Assembly: GCA_014360905.1 (NCBI GenBank)
Contig: JACIWW010000002.1
Coordinates: 1-64,000 of the forward strand
Source: Chloroflexota bacterium
GTDB taxonomy: Bacteria; Chloroflexota; Anaerolineae; UBA2200
Length of the DNA stretch: 64,000 nucleotides
Reading direction: 5' to 3'
Shown: positions 27,350-36,623 of the stretch, one piece after another
How positions within the stretch are numbered: the stretch's first letter is position 1
Layout of the letters: the number at the start of each line of letters is the position of its first letter
Notes under the pieces: generated by a model
Told to the model about the DNA's origin: nothing
The model's database searches: none
The model's input: only the letters and a program-made list of their open reading frames with translations
Translations under genes and position numbers: made by a program

Positions 27350-27694
27350 TTACGGGCGCAGTTCCAAATGATCGCCAACTTTCAAGCCGAGGCGGCGAAT
27401 TTCCCCTGCTGCCATCTCGATTACCGCCTGTGCACGCAGCACGGGTCGGTCAATACGGCCTGGCAGTAAGTTTTCCGTAAGGGCTACGATGTGCCATTTC
27501 TTGTCCACATAGACAGCGTCAATGGTAAAGGACATGCCAAAGGTATGAATCCAGCGTGATTGGGGGATCATCAACGCCTGCCCAGGCTCTAGCGGCGCAT
27601 GACCGATCAGACCGCGTGTTCTAGAACGGACATTGGTGGCGATTTCTAGGTTATTGATGATGAAGCGTTGTTGGTCGGCGTGATAGAGCTTCAT
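27350..27694 (-). CDS. DUF192 family protein
   Basis: The 114-residue protein matches the DUF192 fold. It has a signature start (NNLEIATNVRSRTRGLIGH), the internal MIPQSRWIHTFGMSFTIDAVYVDKKWHIVAL, and an end with RLGLKVGDHLEL. Members are small beta-barrel proteins of unknown function, often secreted, but no signal peptide is visible here. Its start overlaps the stop of the tadA gene (ATGA), so it is the last gene of the pilus operon. It may act at the pilus or simply be carried along. Confidence 0.88.
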   Translation of the reverse strand: MKLYHADQQRFIINNLEIATNVRSRTRGLIGHAPLEPGQALMIPQSRWIHTFGMSFTIDAVYVDKKWHIVALTENLLPGRIDRPVLRAQAVIEMAAGEIRRLGLKVGDHLELRP

Positions 27695-29031
27695 GGTCTA
27701 CGGCCAGAAAAATTCCCATTCAGTCCAAATATGGTGGGGGGCAGGTGTACTCCTGCCTGTTCGATTTTCTCGCAGAATTTGGGGCGAATGCCCGTCGGCT
27801 CCAAGCGACCTAGGATGCGCCCGTCCTTGAGCCCGGTCTGCTGGAAACGAAAGATATCTTGCATGACGACGACATCGCCCTCCATGCCCTGTACTTCGGC
27901 TACTTGCACCACTTTGCGCGAGCCATCTTTAAAGCGCTCCAGATGGATGATGCAGTCAATGGCAGAGGCAATCTGCTCCCGAACTGCGCGCAAGGGTAAG
28001 TCCATGCCTGACATCAGCACCATGGTCTCCAGACGGCGCAAGGCGTCGCGAGCACTGTTGGCGTGCAAGGTGCTCAAGCTGCCATCGTGACCAGTATTCA
28101 TAGCCTGTAGCATGTCCAGTGCTTCGCCGCCACGCGTCTCGCCGACTACAATGCGGTCCGGCCTCATGCGCAGCGCATTGATCACCAGGTCACGGATGGT
28201 AATCTCACCACGCCCTTCGATGTTCGGTGGGCGCGATTCGAGCGTGACCACGTGCTCTTGTTTCAATTGCAATTCCGCAGCATCCTCGATAGTGATAATG
28301 CGTTCGTTAGCAGGGATGAAACCAGATAGGACGTTGAGCAATGTGGTCTTGCCAGTACCTGTGCCGCCGGAGATGATGATGTTCAGGCGTGCCTGGACAC
28401 AAGCTCGGGCGAATTGGATGAACTCCGGGGTCACCGTGCCAAATGTCTGCAGATCCTCGGCAGTATAGGGGATTCGAGAGAATTTGCGGATAGTGAGCAC
28501 AGGTCCTACGAGCGAAATAGGCGGTATGGTAACGTTTACTCGTGAACCATCAGGAAGACGCGCATCTACCATAGGCGATGCCTCATCTACACGCCGCCCT
28601 AACGGCGTAACGATTCGTTCGATGATGCGCAGCAGATGCTCGTCGTTTTCAAAAGTCAATGGCGTCTTTTCGATCTTGCCATGTCGTTCTACATAAATTG
28701 CATAAGGCCCATTCACCATGATCTCGGTGACCGTGTCATCGCGCAACAGCGGTTCAATTGGTCCATAGCCTAGAATCTCGGCAATGACTCGCTCGAAGAG
28801 ACGTACTCGTTCAGCGCGGCTAATAGCTGCGTCCTCTTCGGAGAGGACCTGGGGGAACATGGCTTCGATAGTCTGGCGCACAATACGTGGATTGGAGATA
28901 TCCAGCAGCGGGTCGAGGCGAGACAGGATTTTATCGCGCAACTTTGCGACTAGTTTGAGATCCTCTTTGTTGTTGCCAGCAGTGGTTATGCTGGCGTCTA
29001 AAACAGTAGGGCGTTGGTTTAGCAGCGTCAT
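27691..29031 (-). CDS. tadA: Tad pilus assembly ATPase TadA/CpaF
   Basis: This hexameric secretion ATPase of the VirB11/PulE class drives Flp pilus polymerisation from the cytoplasm. Walker A is [15 protein letters not shown]. The Asp/Glu boxes ([11 protein letters not shown]), Walker B and the His box follow: [48 protein letters not shown]. The N-terminal domain has [21 protein letters not shown]. The start is the ATG at 29031 (446 residues) with GGAG upstream. It overlaps the end of the TPR gene by 4 bp. Its place near the end of the operon, after tadB and tadC, differs from the classical Tad order. Confidence 0.96.
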   Translation of the reverse strand: MTLLNQRPTVLDASITTAGNNKEDLKLVAKLRDKILSRLDPLLDISNPRIVRQTIEAMFPQVLSEEDAAISRAERVRLFERVIAEILGYGPIEPLLRDDTVTEIMVNGPYAIYVERHGKIEKTPLTFENDEHLLRIIERIVTPLGRRVDEASPMVDARLPDGSRVNVTIPPISLVGPVLTIRKFSRIPYTAEDLQTFGTVTPEFIQFARACVQARLNIIISGGTGTGKTTLLNVLSGFIPANERIITIEDAAELQLKQEHVVTLESRPPNIEGRGEITIRDLVINALRMRPDRIVVGETRGGEALDMLQAMNTGHDGSLSTLHANSARDALRRLETMVLMSGMDLPLRAVREQIASAIDCIIHLERFKDGSRKVVQVAEVQGMEGDVVVMQDIFRFQQTGLKDGRILGRLEPTGIRPKFCEKIEQAGVHLPPTIFGLNGNFSGRRP

Positions 29032-30584
29032 GGTACCACACTCCAGTTTTCTAATCCGCAGTTGCACTTCTTGCCAATAACGCGCAAGGCTTGGTCGTAT
29101 TGGATCAGTGCATTGTGATAATCCCTTCCCTGAGTGTAACGCTCGGCTTCTTCGATGTAGCTGCTGTACGACTCTGCAGGGATGGCAATGGCACTTTTGG
29201 TCATGATCGAGATGGCTGTTTTGATTGCGGTAATCGCTTCCTCGAACTTCCCACTCTTGGCATAGGCTGTCCCAACTTTAACATAAGCAACAAACAGCCA
29301 GCGCGCAGAATCATAACCGCCGTGAATGGCCGCCATGGTTGCCTGACGGTAACATTCCTCAGCCAGAGCGTAATCCCCAGCATCCATAGCCGTGTCTCCT
29401 CTTTGCATAGCGCTAGCGTATTGCTGATGGAAAGTCTCTCCCGACGTAATCGGCGCACTAATCGTGCCGGTGGGCGCAGGCTGGGCAATTTCTGGCTGTC
29501 CACCTGCCAATTTGAGCAGCGCGCTAGCAGTTCCTCCCGCATACTCGGGTTGTTGCTGGCATACCCACTCTAGTGCAGCGCGAGCGGCTTCTCTGTTGCC
29601 CTGCGTGAGCTGTTTTTGCCCTTCCAAGTATTTCTCGGCCAAGGACAGTTCCTGCATTGCCTGTGGGTGTTGGGGCTGAAGTGCCAGCGCCTTTTGGAAC
29701 AATTCTCTAGCCCGTTGCACTGCTGTGCTGTCCCCCTTCGTGCTCTGGATGAGGTAGCGGCCCTGCTGTAAGTAGCTCTCAAAAAGGCGTTCGCTTACAG
29801 TCTGTTTCTGGTATTCTGCATCAAGGTCCCTGAGTTTCTCATAGCCAGCAATAGCCTCTTGCCAGTTACCAGCAGTATGGGCGGCGTTGGCTTGGTCAAA
29901 TCGGGTGCGCAACTCGATTTGCTCCTGCACCAAAGTTTGTTGCATTTGCACATCTTGGTAGTTGGGATCTTGCGCTGCAATCGCTGCCAAGAGGCTCGCA
30001 GCTTCATCCCAATCCTGCTTTGCTATGGCCTCCTTCGCCTTGGCATAGGTCTCGGCTAGAGAGGCTTTTTTCTGTGCCTCAGCTAATCCTTTTTGAGCCT
30101 CTTCGTTATCGGGGTCCTCTGCCAGCAGTGTGCGAAATGCTTCCTGTGCTGCTGCATAATCTTTTTCAGCCAGGTACTTGTAAGCTTGCTCCAATAGCTG
30201 GCTTTTTTGCTTTGCTTCCTGCTGTGCTATTCTCGCTGGTTGTATCCAGCGAACATAAGCCCAGCGCACACCTATGGCCAAGAACAGGAGCAGGCTGATC
30301 ATGACTAGGGCAAAGAATAGATATCTCAACCTCCCCTGAAACAGGAACTTCCTCGGCTTGGGTTTCTCCTGCTCCAAAGAAGCCTTCACGTACGCTTCCT
30401 CCAGAAAAGCCTTTGCCTGCTCATGATCGGGTTGGAGTTGCAATACGGCTTGAAAGCCGTTGATTGCTTGCTGCCATCTGCCGTTCTGGAAATGCAGGAG
30501 GCTTTCCTGGTACAGCGCATCTATTTTCTGCTTCTGTAGTTCCTCTTCGTTTGCTTGATTAAAGTTCGCATAATCCAAAGTCAT
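29028..30584 (-). CDS. TPR-repeat membrane protein of the Tad locus
   Basis: The 518-residue protein starts with a TPR pair (LYQESLLHFQNGRWQQAINGFQAVLQLQPDHEQA). It has a single transmembrane helix at about residues 90-113 (YLFFALVMISLLLFLAIGVRW) and then about eight further TPR or half-TPR units. Most have the W/Y..A...Y...L..DP pattern. TPR proteins such as TadD assist pilus assembly; this one is larger and has a cytoplasmic and an external half, so it is a likely but not proven TadD counterpart. The ATG at 30584 follows GGAG at proper spacing. Confidence 0.8.
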   Translation of the reverse strand: MTLDYANFNQANEEELQKQKIDALYQESLLHFQNGRWQQAINGFQAVLQLQPDHEQAKAFLEEAYVKASLEQEKPKPRKFLFQGRLRYLFFALVMISLLLFLAIGVRWAYVRWIQPARIAQQEAKQKSQLLEQAYKYLAEKDYAAAQEAFRTLLAEDPDNEEAQKGLAEAQKKASLAETYAKAKEAIAKQDWDEAASLLAAIAAQDPNYQDVQMQQTLVQEQIELRTRFDQANAAHTAGNWQEAIAGYEKLRDLDAEYQKQTVSERLFESYLQQGRYLIQSTKGDSTAVQRARELFQKALALQPQHPQAMQELSLAEKYLEGQKQLTQGNREAARAALEWVCQQQPEYAGGTASALLKLAGGQPEIAQPAPTGTISAPITSGETFHQQYASAMQRGDTAMDAGDYALAEECYRQATMAAIHGGYDSARWLFVAYVKVGTAYAKSGKFEEAITAIKTAISIMTKSAIAIPAESYSSYIEEAERYTQGRDYHNALIQYDQALRVIGKKCNCGLENWSVVP

Positions 30585-30599
30585 GTTCGTCTCCAAGTG

Positions 30600-31535
30600 C
30601 TATCTGACCATCTCCCTGAAAATGCCCAACAGAATGGGAATAGCTGGACCGATGGTGACCGCAAAAATCGCTGGTAAAATCAGGAAAACGAGCGGAAAGA
30701 GCAATTTGATGGGCACTTTGCGTGCCTCTTCCTCCGCTCGCTGCCAACGGCGCTGACGCATTTGTTCCGATTGATTGTGCAACACGTTAGCAATGCTCAA
30801 CCCAAACTGATCTGCCTGCAACAGCACAGCCACAAAACTGGCAACCTCCGGCACATTGGTGCGCTCGACCATGTCTTGCAGTGCCTCGCGCCGGGTTTTG
30901 CCAATACGGATTTCCGCTACGACTTTGCCAAATTCCTGGGCAATCGCATTTTGCCACTTTTCGCTGATCTTGAGCATGGCGGATTCGAGTCCCGCACCGG
31001 CATCCACGCAAATGGTAAGCATGTCCAGCGCATCGGGCAAAGCACGGGTTATCTGCGCTTTCCGTTGGCGCACGCGCGAGCGCAACCAAAAATCTGGCAG
31101 CATGAGCCCAACCGCACCCATGATAACCGCGAGGAACAGGGCTCCAATAGGCGCGGCTTTGCGCAAAGTCATCGGATAAAGCACGATAATCATACAAATC
31201 AAAGCACCCAAAATTTGTATCCCAAGGAAATCTACCACGGTCAGATTATAGGGATAGCCAGCACGGATGAGGTTCTGTTGCAAGCGCTCAACAGAGCGGG
31301 CAGGAGCAAGCCGTCCTGCTGCCCGTATCTGTCTGCGCAACCAAGGTTTGAGCACGCGCTCTGTAAAGGGCAGCGTTAGTTCCGATTCTTCCAGTGGATT
31401 CTTGCTGGACATTAGGCGCTGCAGGCGTTGCTTTGGCGTTTCACCCGTCTTCCACCTTAGCATGCCGCCATAGGTAAGGCCGACACCCAGGCTCATCAGT
31501 AACCCTATGCCCAAAGCGAGTGGAATCAAATCCAT
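30600..31535 (-). CDS. tadC: Tad inner-membrane platform protein TadC (type II secretion F domain)
   Basis: The 311-residue polytopic protein belongs to the GspF/TadC family. It has an N-terminal helix (LALGIGLLMSLGVGLTYGGM), two central helices, and the cytoplasmic four-helix F domain (LPDALDMLTICVDAGAGLESAMLKISEKW, then RREALQDMVERTNVPEVASFVAVLLQADQFGLSIANVL). C-terminal helices (LLFPLVFLILPAIFAVTIGPAI) end it. The ATG at 31535 has GGAGG 7 nt upstream, while an in-frame TTG further upstream has no site. It works with TadB as the base on which TadA acts. Confidence 0.93.
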   Translation of the reverse strand: MDLIPLALGIGLLMSLGVGLTYGGMLRWKTGETPKQRLQRLMSSKNPLEESELTLPFTERVLKPWLRRQIRAAGRLAPARSVERLQQNLIRAGYPYNLTVVDFLGIQILGALICMIIVLYPMTLRKAAPIGALFLAVIMGAVGLMLPDFWLRSRVRQRKAQITRALPDALDMLTICVDAGAGLESAMLKISEKWQNAIAQEFGKVVAEIRIGKTRREALQDMVERTNVPEVASFVAVLLQADQFGLSIANVLHNQSEQMRQRRWQRAEEEARKVPIKLLFPLVFLILPAIFAVTIGPAIPILLGIFREMVR

Positions 31536-31548
31536 CCAGCCCTCCCGC

Positions 31549-32517
31549 TCAGAACTCAATCTGGCTCAACTTGCCCATCACTATGTAGCCGATGACCACG
31601 CCGATCGCTGCACCGATGGGGATAACTAAAGTGGGGCCTGGAGTGAACAACGCAGTGATGTACTGCGGATTCAATATGTAGATAATAAGGCCTAGGAAAA
31701 ACGGCATCGCAGTTAAGATGTAGCGCTGTAAGGATTGTTGCGCTGTCAGGATGCGCAATTGTCCTTTGAGGCGTACCCGTTCGCGAATAGTGCTGGTGAT
31801 CGTTTCCAGGACAGTGGCCAGGTTTCCCCCTGTTTCATACTGGATGGCAATGGCCGTGACCACCAAGTCCAAGTCATCGCTAGGGATACGCTGTACCAGG
31901 TTGAACAAGGCTTGAGTAATGGGCATACCCAGGCCAATCTCTCGTACGACACGGCTGAACTCTTCCGCAGCGGGGGGAGGCATTTGTTTGGCTACATTGT
32001 CCATGGCGATGGTGAGGCCGTAGCCACTGCGCAAGGAGCCAACTAGCAAAGTCAAAATATCTGGCAGTTGCTCTTGAAAGGCATACAAGCGTTGTGTCTG
32101 CTTACGGCGCACATAGAGGCGGGGCAACAATACGCCAATGGCCATGCCCGGCAAGGCAAAGAGCATCTGTCGCGACAAAAGCAGCAAGAGCAGAAAACAG
32201 ACCATCCCACTGCCAAGGTTTAGTAGCACATATTCGGGAACAGTCAATGGGATATTGGCGCGTGCTAGTTCATGCGCTACCGAAGTAGCAAAAGTCTGTC
32301 CCGAGATAATCCGGTTCAAGTGTCTGGCCAGAGAAGAGCGTTCTTTCCCTTCTTGCTGCTCCCTTCCGACAGTCGCGACTGTCGGGATTGGCGCTAGCAC
32401 ATCCAGCCGGTTTCTAATGGAAGCACTTTGATGGGCGATGATCTGGCCAGCCCCGACGAAGAGCGAGATCACGGCTAGGCCCATCATAACGCCGATAATC
32501 AGACCAAGGATTGCCAT
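31549..32517 (-). CDS. tadB: Tad inner-membrane platform protein TadB (type II secretion F domain)
   Basis: This 322-residue protein starts with a transmembrane helix (ILGLIIGVMMGLAVISLFVGAG) and has a central helix pair. The F domain reads FQEQLPDILTLLVGSLRSGYGLTIAMDNVAKQMPPPAAEEFSRVV. ETGGNLATVLETITSTIRER is the conserved segment near the end, and two terminal helices follow. The ATG at 32517 is used; translation further upstream would enter the prepilin peptidase gene. It lies between the peptidase and tadC genes, as in other Tad loci. Confidence 0.93.
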   Translation of the reverse strand: MAILGLIIGVMMGLAVISLFVGAGQIIAHQSASIRNRLDVLAPIPTVATVGREQQEGKERSSLARHLNRIISGQTFATSVAHELARANIPLTVPEYVLLNLGSGMVCFLLLLLLSRQMLFALPGMAIGVLLPRLYVRRKQTQRLYAFQEQLPDILTLLVGSLRSGYGLTIAMDNVAKQMPPPAAEEFSRVVREIGLGMPITQALFNLVQRIPSDDLDLVVTAIAIQYETGGNLATVLETITSTIRERVRLKGQLRILTAQQSLQRYILTAMPFFLGLIIYILNPQYITALFTPGPTLVIPIGAAIGVVIGYIVMGKLSQIEF

Positions 32518-32524
32518 GCCTGAC

Positions 32525-33175
32525 CTATCCTCCCAGTCCAGCCGCGCGGACATACCAATACGCGATGTCGTGACCATAAAGCAGGGTAACCATACAACCA
32601 ACAACGAGATACGGCGCATAGGGCATGTATTGCTTGGGACCCCGCAGACGTGCAAGCAACAGAAAAGCAGCGGCTGCTCCTCCTAGAAGAATCCCGATAG
32701 TCAGCGCCTGCAGCACCCAAGGGAACCCAGTCATCATCCCAATCAAAAACGCCAGTTTGACATCGCCCAGCCCAAGGGCATCGCGGCGAAGAAGGGCTAA
32801 TAGCAGAAAAATTCCTCCCCCTACTACTGCGCCCAAAAATGCAGCTACCAACCCTGGGGTCGCCAGCCAAAAATTGAACCCTAGAGCCAGCGTTATGCCA
32901 GAAGCGATCAACACATTGGGCACAATCCTGTGTTCCAGGTCAATCACTGCGATAAGCAACAATAGGTGGCAATAAGCGGCTTGCATGAAGAAGCTGGAGC
33001 TCCAACCATGCCGGCGCTGTAAGTAGGCACACAGGCCAACTGACACCAGCAGAAAGATGCCCAACCTCGCCTGATGGCGTATCTTGGACGCCCCGCCTGC
33101 TTCCCGCGGCAAGAGGTCTGCAGCCATATTGAGTAACAAGCCACTCATGACACCAAGTGCTATGGCACCCCACAT
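32525..33175 (-). CDS. Type IV prepilin peptidase (A24 family, TadV/CpaA/PilD-like)
   Basis: This 216-residue membrane aspartyl protease cleaves the leader of the Flp pilin and TadE-type pseudopilins. The two catalytic Asp residues are visible in AVIDLEHRIVPN and ALGLGDVKLAFLIG (the GxGDxK motif). About seven helices are predicted. It lacks the N-terminal methylase domain of classical PilD, as is normal for the short TadV/CpaA class. The ATG at 33175 or the GTG at 33178 may start it; GGAGAGG lies upstream. Confidence 0.93.
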   Translation of the reverse strand: MWGAIALGVMSGLLLNMAADLLPREAGGASKIRHQARLGIFLLVSVGLCAYLQRRHGWSSSFFMQAAYCHLLLLIAVIDLEHRIVPNVLIASGITLALGFNFWLATPGLVAAFLGAVVGGGIFLLLALLRRDALGLGDVKLAFLIGMMTGFPWVLQALTIGILLGGAAAAFLLLARLRGPKQYMPYAPYLVVGCMVTLLYGHDIAYWYVRAAGLGG

Positions 33176-33258
33176 CACGATTGAACCTCTCCAGATCTTG
33201 TACTAAGCATTTTAGCTCCCTGTGCGCACTTTAGCGCATACTGCGAACTTGGCATCCC

Positions 33259-34413
33259 CTACGCACTCCACACAGTGGTAGGCGGCTTGGCTTCTTGTCG
33301 CTTCTTCTCCGCTCTGTTGCGTATGATATCAGCAAGCCGAAAAAAGGCTTGTGCCACCGCGCTGCGCGGATGGCTCATAACCAGAGGTATGCCTCGGTTG
33401 ATGGAATAGGTCACCAAAGATTCGTCATTGGGAATTTGCACATCAATTTTAGCCCCGAGCGCATTTTCGATATCCCTGAGTTTGATCCCTCCCTTGACTG
33501 GGTAGCAGTTGAGCACGAGCAGTAATGTTGCCAATTTCTGCGGCCAAGTTGCCGCGATGCTTATTAACAGCCGTGCATTGCGCAACGAGGTCATTTCCGG
33601 AGTCAGTACCACCAGGGGTTGTGTGCGTTGCAACAAAGACAGCGTAACATGATCCAGAGACGATGCCGCATCCACGATAAGGTAGTCACTGGACTCTTCC
33701 AGCCAATTCAGAATGCGTTCCAAGTGAGTAGGTTGGACTGTGCTGCCGTTCTTGCTCCATGGCTCGGATGCCAGAACGCGCACTCCCGACGAATGGGTGG
33801 CAAGGACCGAGGCCAGTAGCTCTGAATCCAGGTCATAGAGTCGAGGCACTAGATCGGCAATCGTGTGCTTGGGCGCCAGGTTCATCATCATGGGCAGTGT
33901 TCCCCCCCACATCGCGGCGTCCATGAGCGTTACCCGTTGACCCGTTTTCAGACGCAAGGCTACCGCTAGGTTCAGCGCGATGGTGCTCGTGCCAACCCCA
34001 CCTTTAGCGCCCCAGAGGGCAACCGTGTAAGCCAGCGGAGCCTCTTCAGAACGCAACAAGGTGTTGATGCGTACGATCAACTCAGCCGCGGCGACCGGCT
34101 TCACGATGTAATCATTGGCTCCGGCTTTGAAACCAGCGACCTTATCGGGCACAGTCGCTCTCGCTGAGTAGATAATGATAGGCACCTTCGCCAGAGCAGG
34201 GACAGCACGCAGGGCGCGGCAAACCTCGTAGCCATCAACGTCTGGCAGGTCAATCTCCAGCAAGATCAAATTAGGGCGGTTGAGCTCAGCCAAGGCAATC
34301 CCTGCCTGACCAGTTACCGTCGTCACGACCTCGTAGCCCTCGGCTTCGAGAGTTTGCCGGACGTTGTGCACGCTATCCATGTCTTGGTCAATGATCAGAA
34401 TAGTGGCTGGCAT
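33259..34413 (-). CDS. tadZ: TadZ/CpaE-like pilus localisation ATPase with atypical receiver domain
   Basis: The 384-residue protein joins a receiver domain (residues 1-125) to a ParA/MinD-like ATPase. The receiver keeps the Lys motif (YIVKPV), but the phosphoacceptor Asp is replaced by Glu53 in LILLEIDLPDVDG, a change that often mimics the phosphorylated state. The ATPase has the deviant Walker A KGGVGTST. TadZ proteins mark the cell pole or site where the pilus machine assembles. The ATG at 34413 follows GGGGAGG. The neighbouring gene encodes CpaB. Confidence 0.9.
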   Translation of the reverse strand: MPATILIIDQDMDSVHNVRQTLEAEGYEVVTTVTGQAGIALAELNRPNLILLEIDLPDVDGYEVCRALRAVPALAKVPIIIYSARATVPDKVAGFKAGANDYIVKPVAAAELIVRINTLLRSEEAPLAYTVALWGAKGGVGTSTIALNLAVALRLKTGQRVTLMDAAMWGGTLPMMMNLAPKHTIADLVPRLYDLDSELLASVLATHSSGVRVLASEPWSKNGSTVQPTHLERILNWLEESSDYLIVDAASSLDHVTLSLLQRTQPLVVLTPEMTSLRNARLLISIAATWPQKLATLLLVLNCYPVKGGIKLRDIENALGAKIDVQIPNDESLVTYSINRGIPLVMSHPRSAVAQAFFRLADIIRNRAEKKRQEAKPPTTVWSA

Positions 34414-34422
34414 TCGCCTCCC

Positions 34423-35205
34423 CTATGGTACGATTGGAACACGAAGCTGGTAACGGTTGATGAGATACTTCTCGTTAACTGGTTGCGTGCTAAAACGCTC
34501 CTTGGCTTCCGGAGCACGCAGCACTATATCCACGACGCCTCCCAAATCATGGAGGTGTTTGAGCACCAATGCATCCTGAGGATCCAGGGCGAAGATAATG
34601 GCCAATGGGCGCGCTCGCTGAGCGGTCGCCTCTGACTGAGCTTTTGTTTCCACGTCTCGCGGCTGAACGATGGCGGCAATTTCCAGGTTCTGCAGCGCGT
34701 TAAAGGTCACCAATCCGCCAGTATTCACATCGGTCTCTTGCACCTCAATGGAGAAAAGAAGGTCCACATGGTCGCCGGGTTTCAGCAGGTTGTTGCTGCT
34801 CATCAGGTCACTGGCAGGAAAGGCCATGGCTACCTTGGTCTTGTCCATAGTAAAGGCAAAATAGTCCCCTCGGACGGTAGACGAAACCACGTCGCTGCTC
34901 AAAATCATCTCATTAGTCACCAAGGGGTGCAGGGTTATCCAACCTACTACCTCATCTACTTTGTGAAGGGCATTTTCCGGCACAATATCCACTGGCATAG
35001 TACGCAGCGCCACATCGTCGGGCATGATGAATTGGCGCGCGGCTATCGAGCGGGAAGCAACCACGACTTCGACCGTGGGAACACGTGCAGTCGGAACTGC
35101 TGCTTGCGAAGAGACACGGACAATAGCCCAAAAGGTCAGCGCACCAGCCAACAAGGCCAATACAATTCCTGCTGCTATCCAAATGCATCCCGCTCGTCTG
35201 CCCAT
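34423..35205 (-). CDS. cpaB: Flp pilus assembly protein CpaB/RcpC
   Basis: The 260-residue protein has one N-terminal membrane helix (IWIAAGIVLALLAGALTFWAIV). A SAF domain follows (VEVVVASRSIAARQFIMPDDVALR) and then the RcpC domain (DYFAFTMDKTKVAMAFPASDLMSSNNLLKPGDHVDLLFSI). CpaB is an extracytoplasmic assembly factor that in diderms cooperates with the RcpA secretin. No secretin gene is present here, as expected for a single-membrane cell. It stands between tadG and tadZ. Confidence 0.93.
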   Translation of the reverse strand: MGRRAGCIWIAAGIVLALLAGALTFWAIVRVSSQAAVPTARVPTVEVVVASRSIAARQFIMPDDVALRTMPVDIVPENALHKVDEVVGWITLHPLVTNEMILSSDVVSSTVRGDYFAFTMDKTKVAMAFPASDLMSSNNLLKPGDHVDLLFSIEVQETDVNTGGLVTFNALQNLEIAAIVQPRDVETKAQSEATAQRARPLAIIFALDPQDALVLKHLHDLGGVVDIVLRAPEAKERFSTQPVNEKYLINRYQLRVPIVP

Positions 35206-35219
35206 CGTTATCTACACCC

Positions 35220-36116
35220 CTATCGAGTTAGACTAATCATCCGATATCCACCATCTGCGCCATCGCTTAATGGCCCAGATTCAAGCATGTACTGGAACTC
35301 GCCTTTGATCCCCTTCGGGTTCCCCGTAGCATAGACGCTTGTCACTTTAAAGGCTGCAAATTTGACCACATGATAATAAGTCTGCCCAGTATACTTGTCT
35401 TCGATCTGATCGAAAACAGCGATCTTCAATACTTGCCCCACCCTCGCTTGTTGGATAACCGCTGTTTTGACCCCGCCGTCACCGGCAATCCAGGTATCTA
35501 CGCTCGCAGTACCTGACCAGCCGTTGGCCATCCAATCTTTCAACTGGTCTGAGCCGGCAGCCCCACAACTTTGAGGGTAAACGCAGGGCAGGTTGAGCCA
35601 GCCGCGATAACTACCCGAGATATTGCCTGTTATTGGGTCTTGATCCTTGTCATCATCCCAAATGTAGTAAGGAACATAAAATTGATAATCGAATTCGCGA
35701 ATCGAGAGAGGCGCAAGTCCATCTAAAGCGCCAATGGGTACCCACTTGGCGGTCGCCTGAGCGTTAACCGTGACCTGCTGGATGCCCACGACACGGGCAA
35801 AAGTCATCGCCACGTCCTTGTACGCCACGACCGTCACTTGCGCGCCATTGATGATGACGTCACAGCGATCCGCCTGGTTACGCTGCACGGCATATTCCTG
35901 GGCTGCCGCCTGCGCGCTGGCTGCAGTGCCACTGTATGCTAAAACGCGTGCGCCTGCTATCGCTCCCGCATCGGCGGCATTCTGCATCTGGCGCCTTTGC
36001 CGATAGATGTTGCCACCATCCACAACCAGGGCGAGCATCGCCAGCAGTGCCACGAGAAACAAAGCCACGATGACCAGGACCTGCCCAGATTCTCGTCTCC
36101 ACGAAGCACTTTTCAT
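35220..36116 (-). CDS. TadG-like pilus protein (TadE/G-type N-terminal helix)
   Basis: The 298-residue protein starts with the class signature ESGQVLVIVALFLVALLAMLALVVDGGNIYRQRRQMQNAADAGAIAGARVLAYS, a hydrophobic helix after a short basic tail. About 230 external residues follow. TadG proteins are minor pilus or anchor components. The extracellular part ends with a beta-rich stretch. The ATG follows GGAAGGAG. The gene lies directly after the two tadE-like genes. Confidence 0.85.
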   Translation of the reverse strand: MKSASWRRESGQVLVIVALFLVALLAMLALVVDGGNIYRQRRQMQNAADAGAIAGARVLAYSGTAASAQAAAQEYAVQRNQADRCDVIINGAQVTVVAYKDVAMTFARVVGIQQVTVNAQATAKWVPIGALDGLAPLSIREFDYQFYVPYYIWDDDKDQDPITGNISGSYRGWLNLPCVYPQSCGAAGSDQLKDWMANGWSGTASVDTWIAGDGGVKTAVIQQARVGQVLKIAVFDQIEDKYTGQTYYHVVKFAAFKVTSVYATGNPKGIKGEFQYMLESGPLSDGADGGYRMISLTR

Positions 36117-36154
36117 ACCGCTCTACTCCTTCCACCACGGAACAATCGCTTGCT

Positions 36155-36622
36155 TCAGTACCCCTTGTACATCGTCGCCGCACTACTGAGCGTCAAAGTT
36201 TGGCGTCCTATCGCCAGGGCAACGAGTGGGGTAATCAACCGAAAATTGTAACTCACCTCAACCCTGACGGCATTGGTGGGGTAGGTTACCGTTACCGACA
36301 GTTGGCTAGTATCCAGCCCTACCGCAGTGTTCCGCACCACGTCAGCCACCGCCGTTGGGTTGATTTCTGCCGTCGCCCCAAAACGTGCGCCCTCCCGGGC
36401 GCAGTTTGCCACCACATGATACGCATAAACCGCACGCCCCAGATCGAGGATGGAGATGAGTATGAGCAACAAGACAGGTAGAACCAGCGCCAGCTCGACC
36501 AAGCTCTCGCCACGTTCTCGCTGACGCTTTGTCGTACGGTTTGTAGTAACGGCTTCAGCCGTTAACCGCGCCAGGACGGCTGAAGCCGTTGCAGCAAACC
36601 AGAACCATCGCTTGCGTACCAT
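36155..36622 (-). CDS. TadE-like pseudopilin with REP-derived N-terminal extension
   Basis: The 155-residue protein has the TadE core RGESLVELALVLPVLLLILISILDLGRAVYAYHVVANCAREGARFGA. Cleavage is expected at the Gly before ESLVELA. The leader of about 36 residues ahead of it is abnormally long. Its middle (ATASAVLARLTAEAVTTN) is encoded by an inverted-repeat element (36548-36590), so a mobile palindrome has become part of the coding sequence. The ATG at 36622 lies one base after the stop of the upstream gene. Confidence 0.82.
   Translation of the reverse strand: MVRKRWFWFAATASAVLARLTAEAVTTNRTTKRQRERGESLVELALVLPVLLLILISILDLGRAVYAYHVVANCAREGARFGATAEINPTAVADVVRNTAVGLDTSQLSVTVTYPTNAVRVEVSYNFRLITPLVALAIGRQTLTLSSAATMYKGY
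36548..36590. repeat. REP-like palindromic element inside tadE-like gene
   Basis: AACGGCTTCAGCCGT (36548-36562) and ACGGCTGAAGCCGTT (36576-36590) are perfect 15-bp inverted repeats around a 13-nt loop, and each arm is itself nearly palindromic. The form matches REP/REPIN or small MITE elements. No second copy was noticed in this window. Confidence 0.75.
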
Positions 36623-36623
36623 C

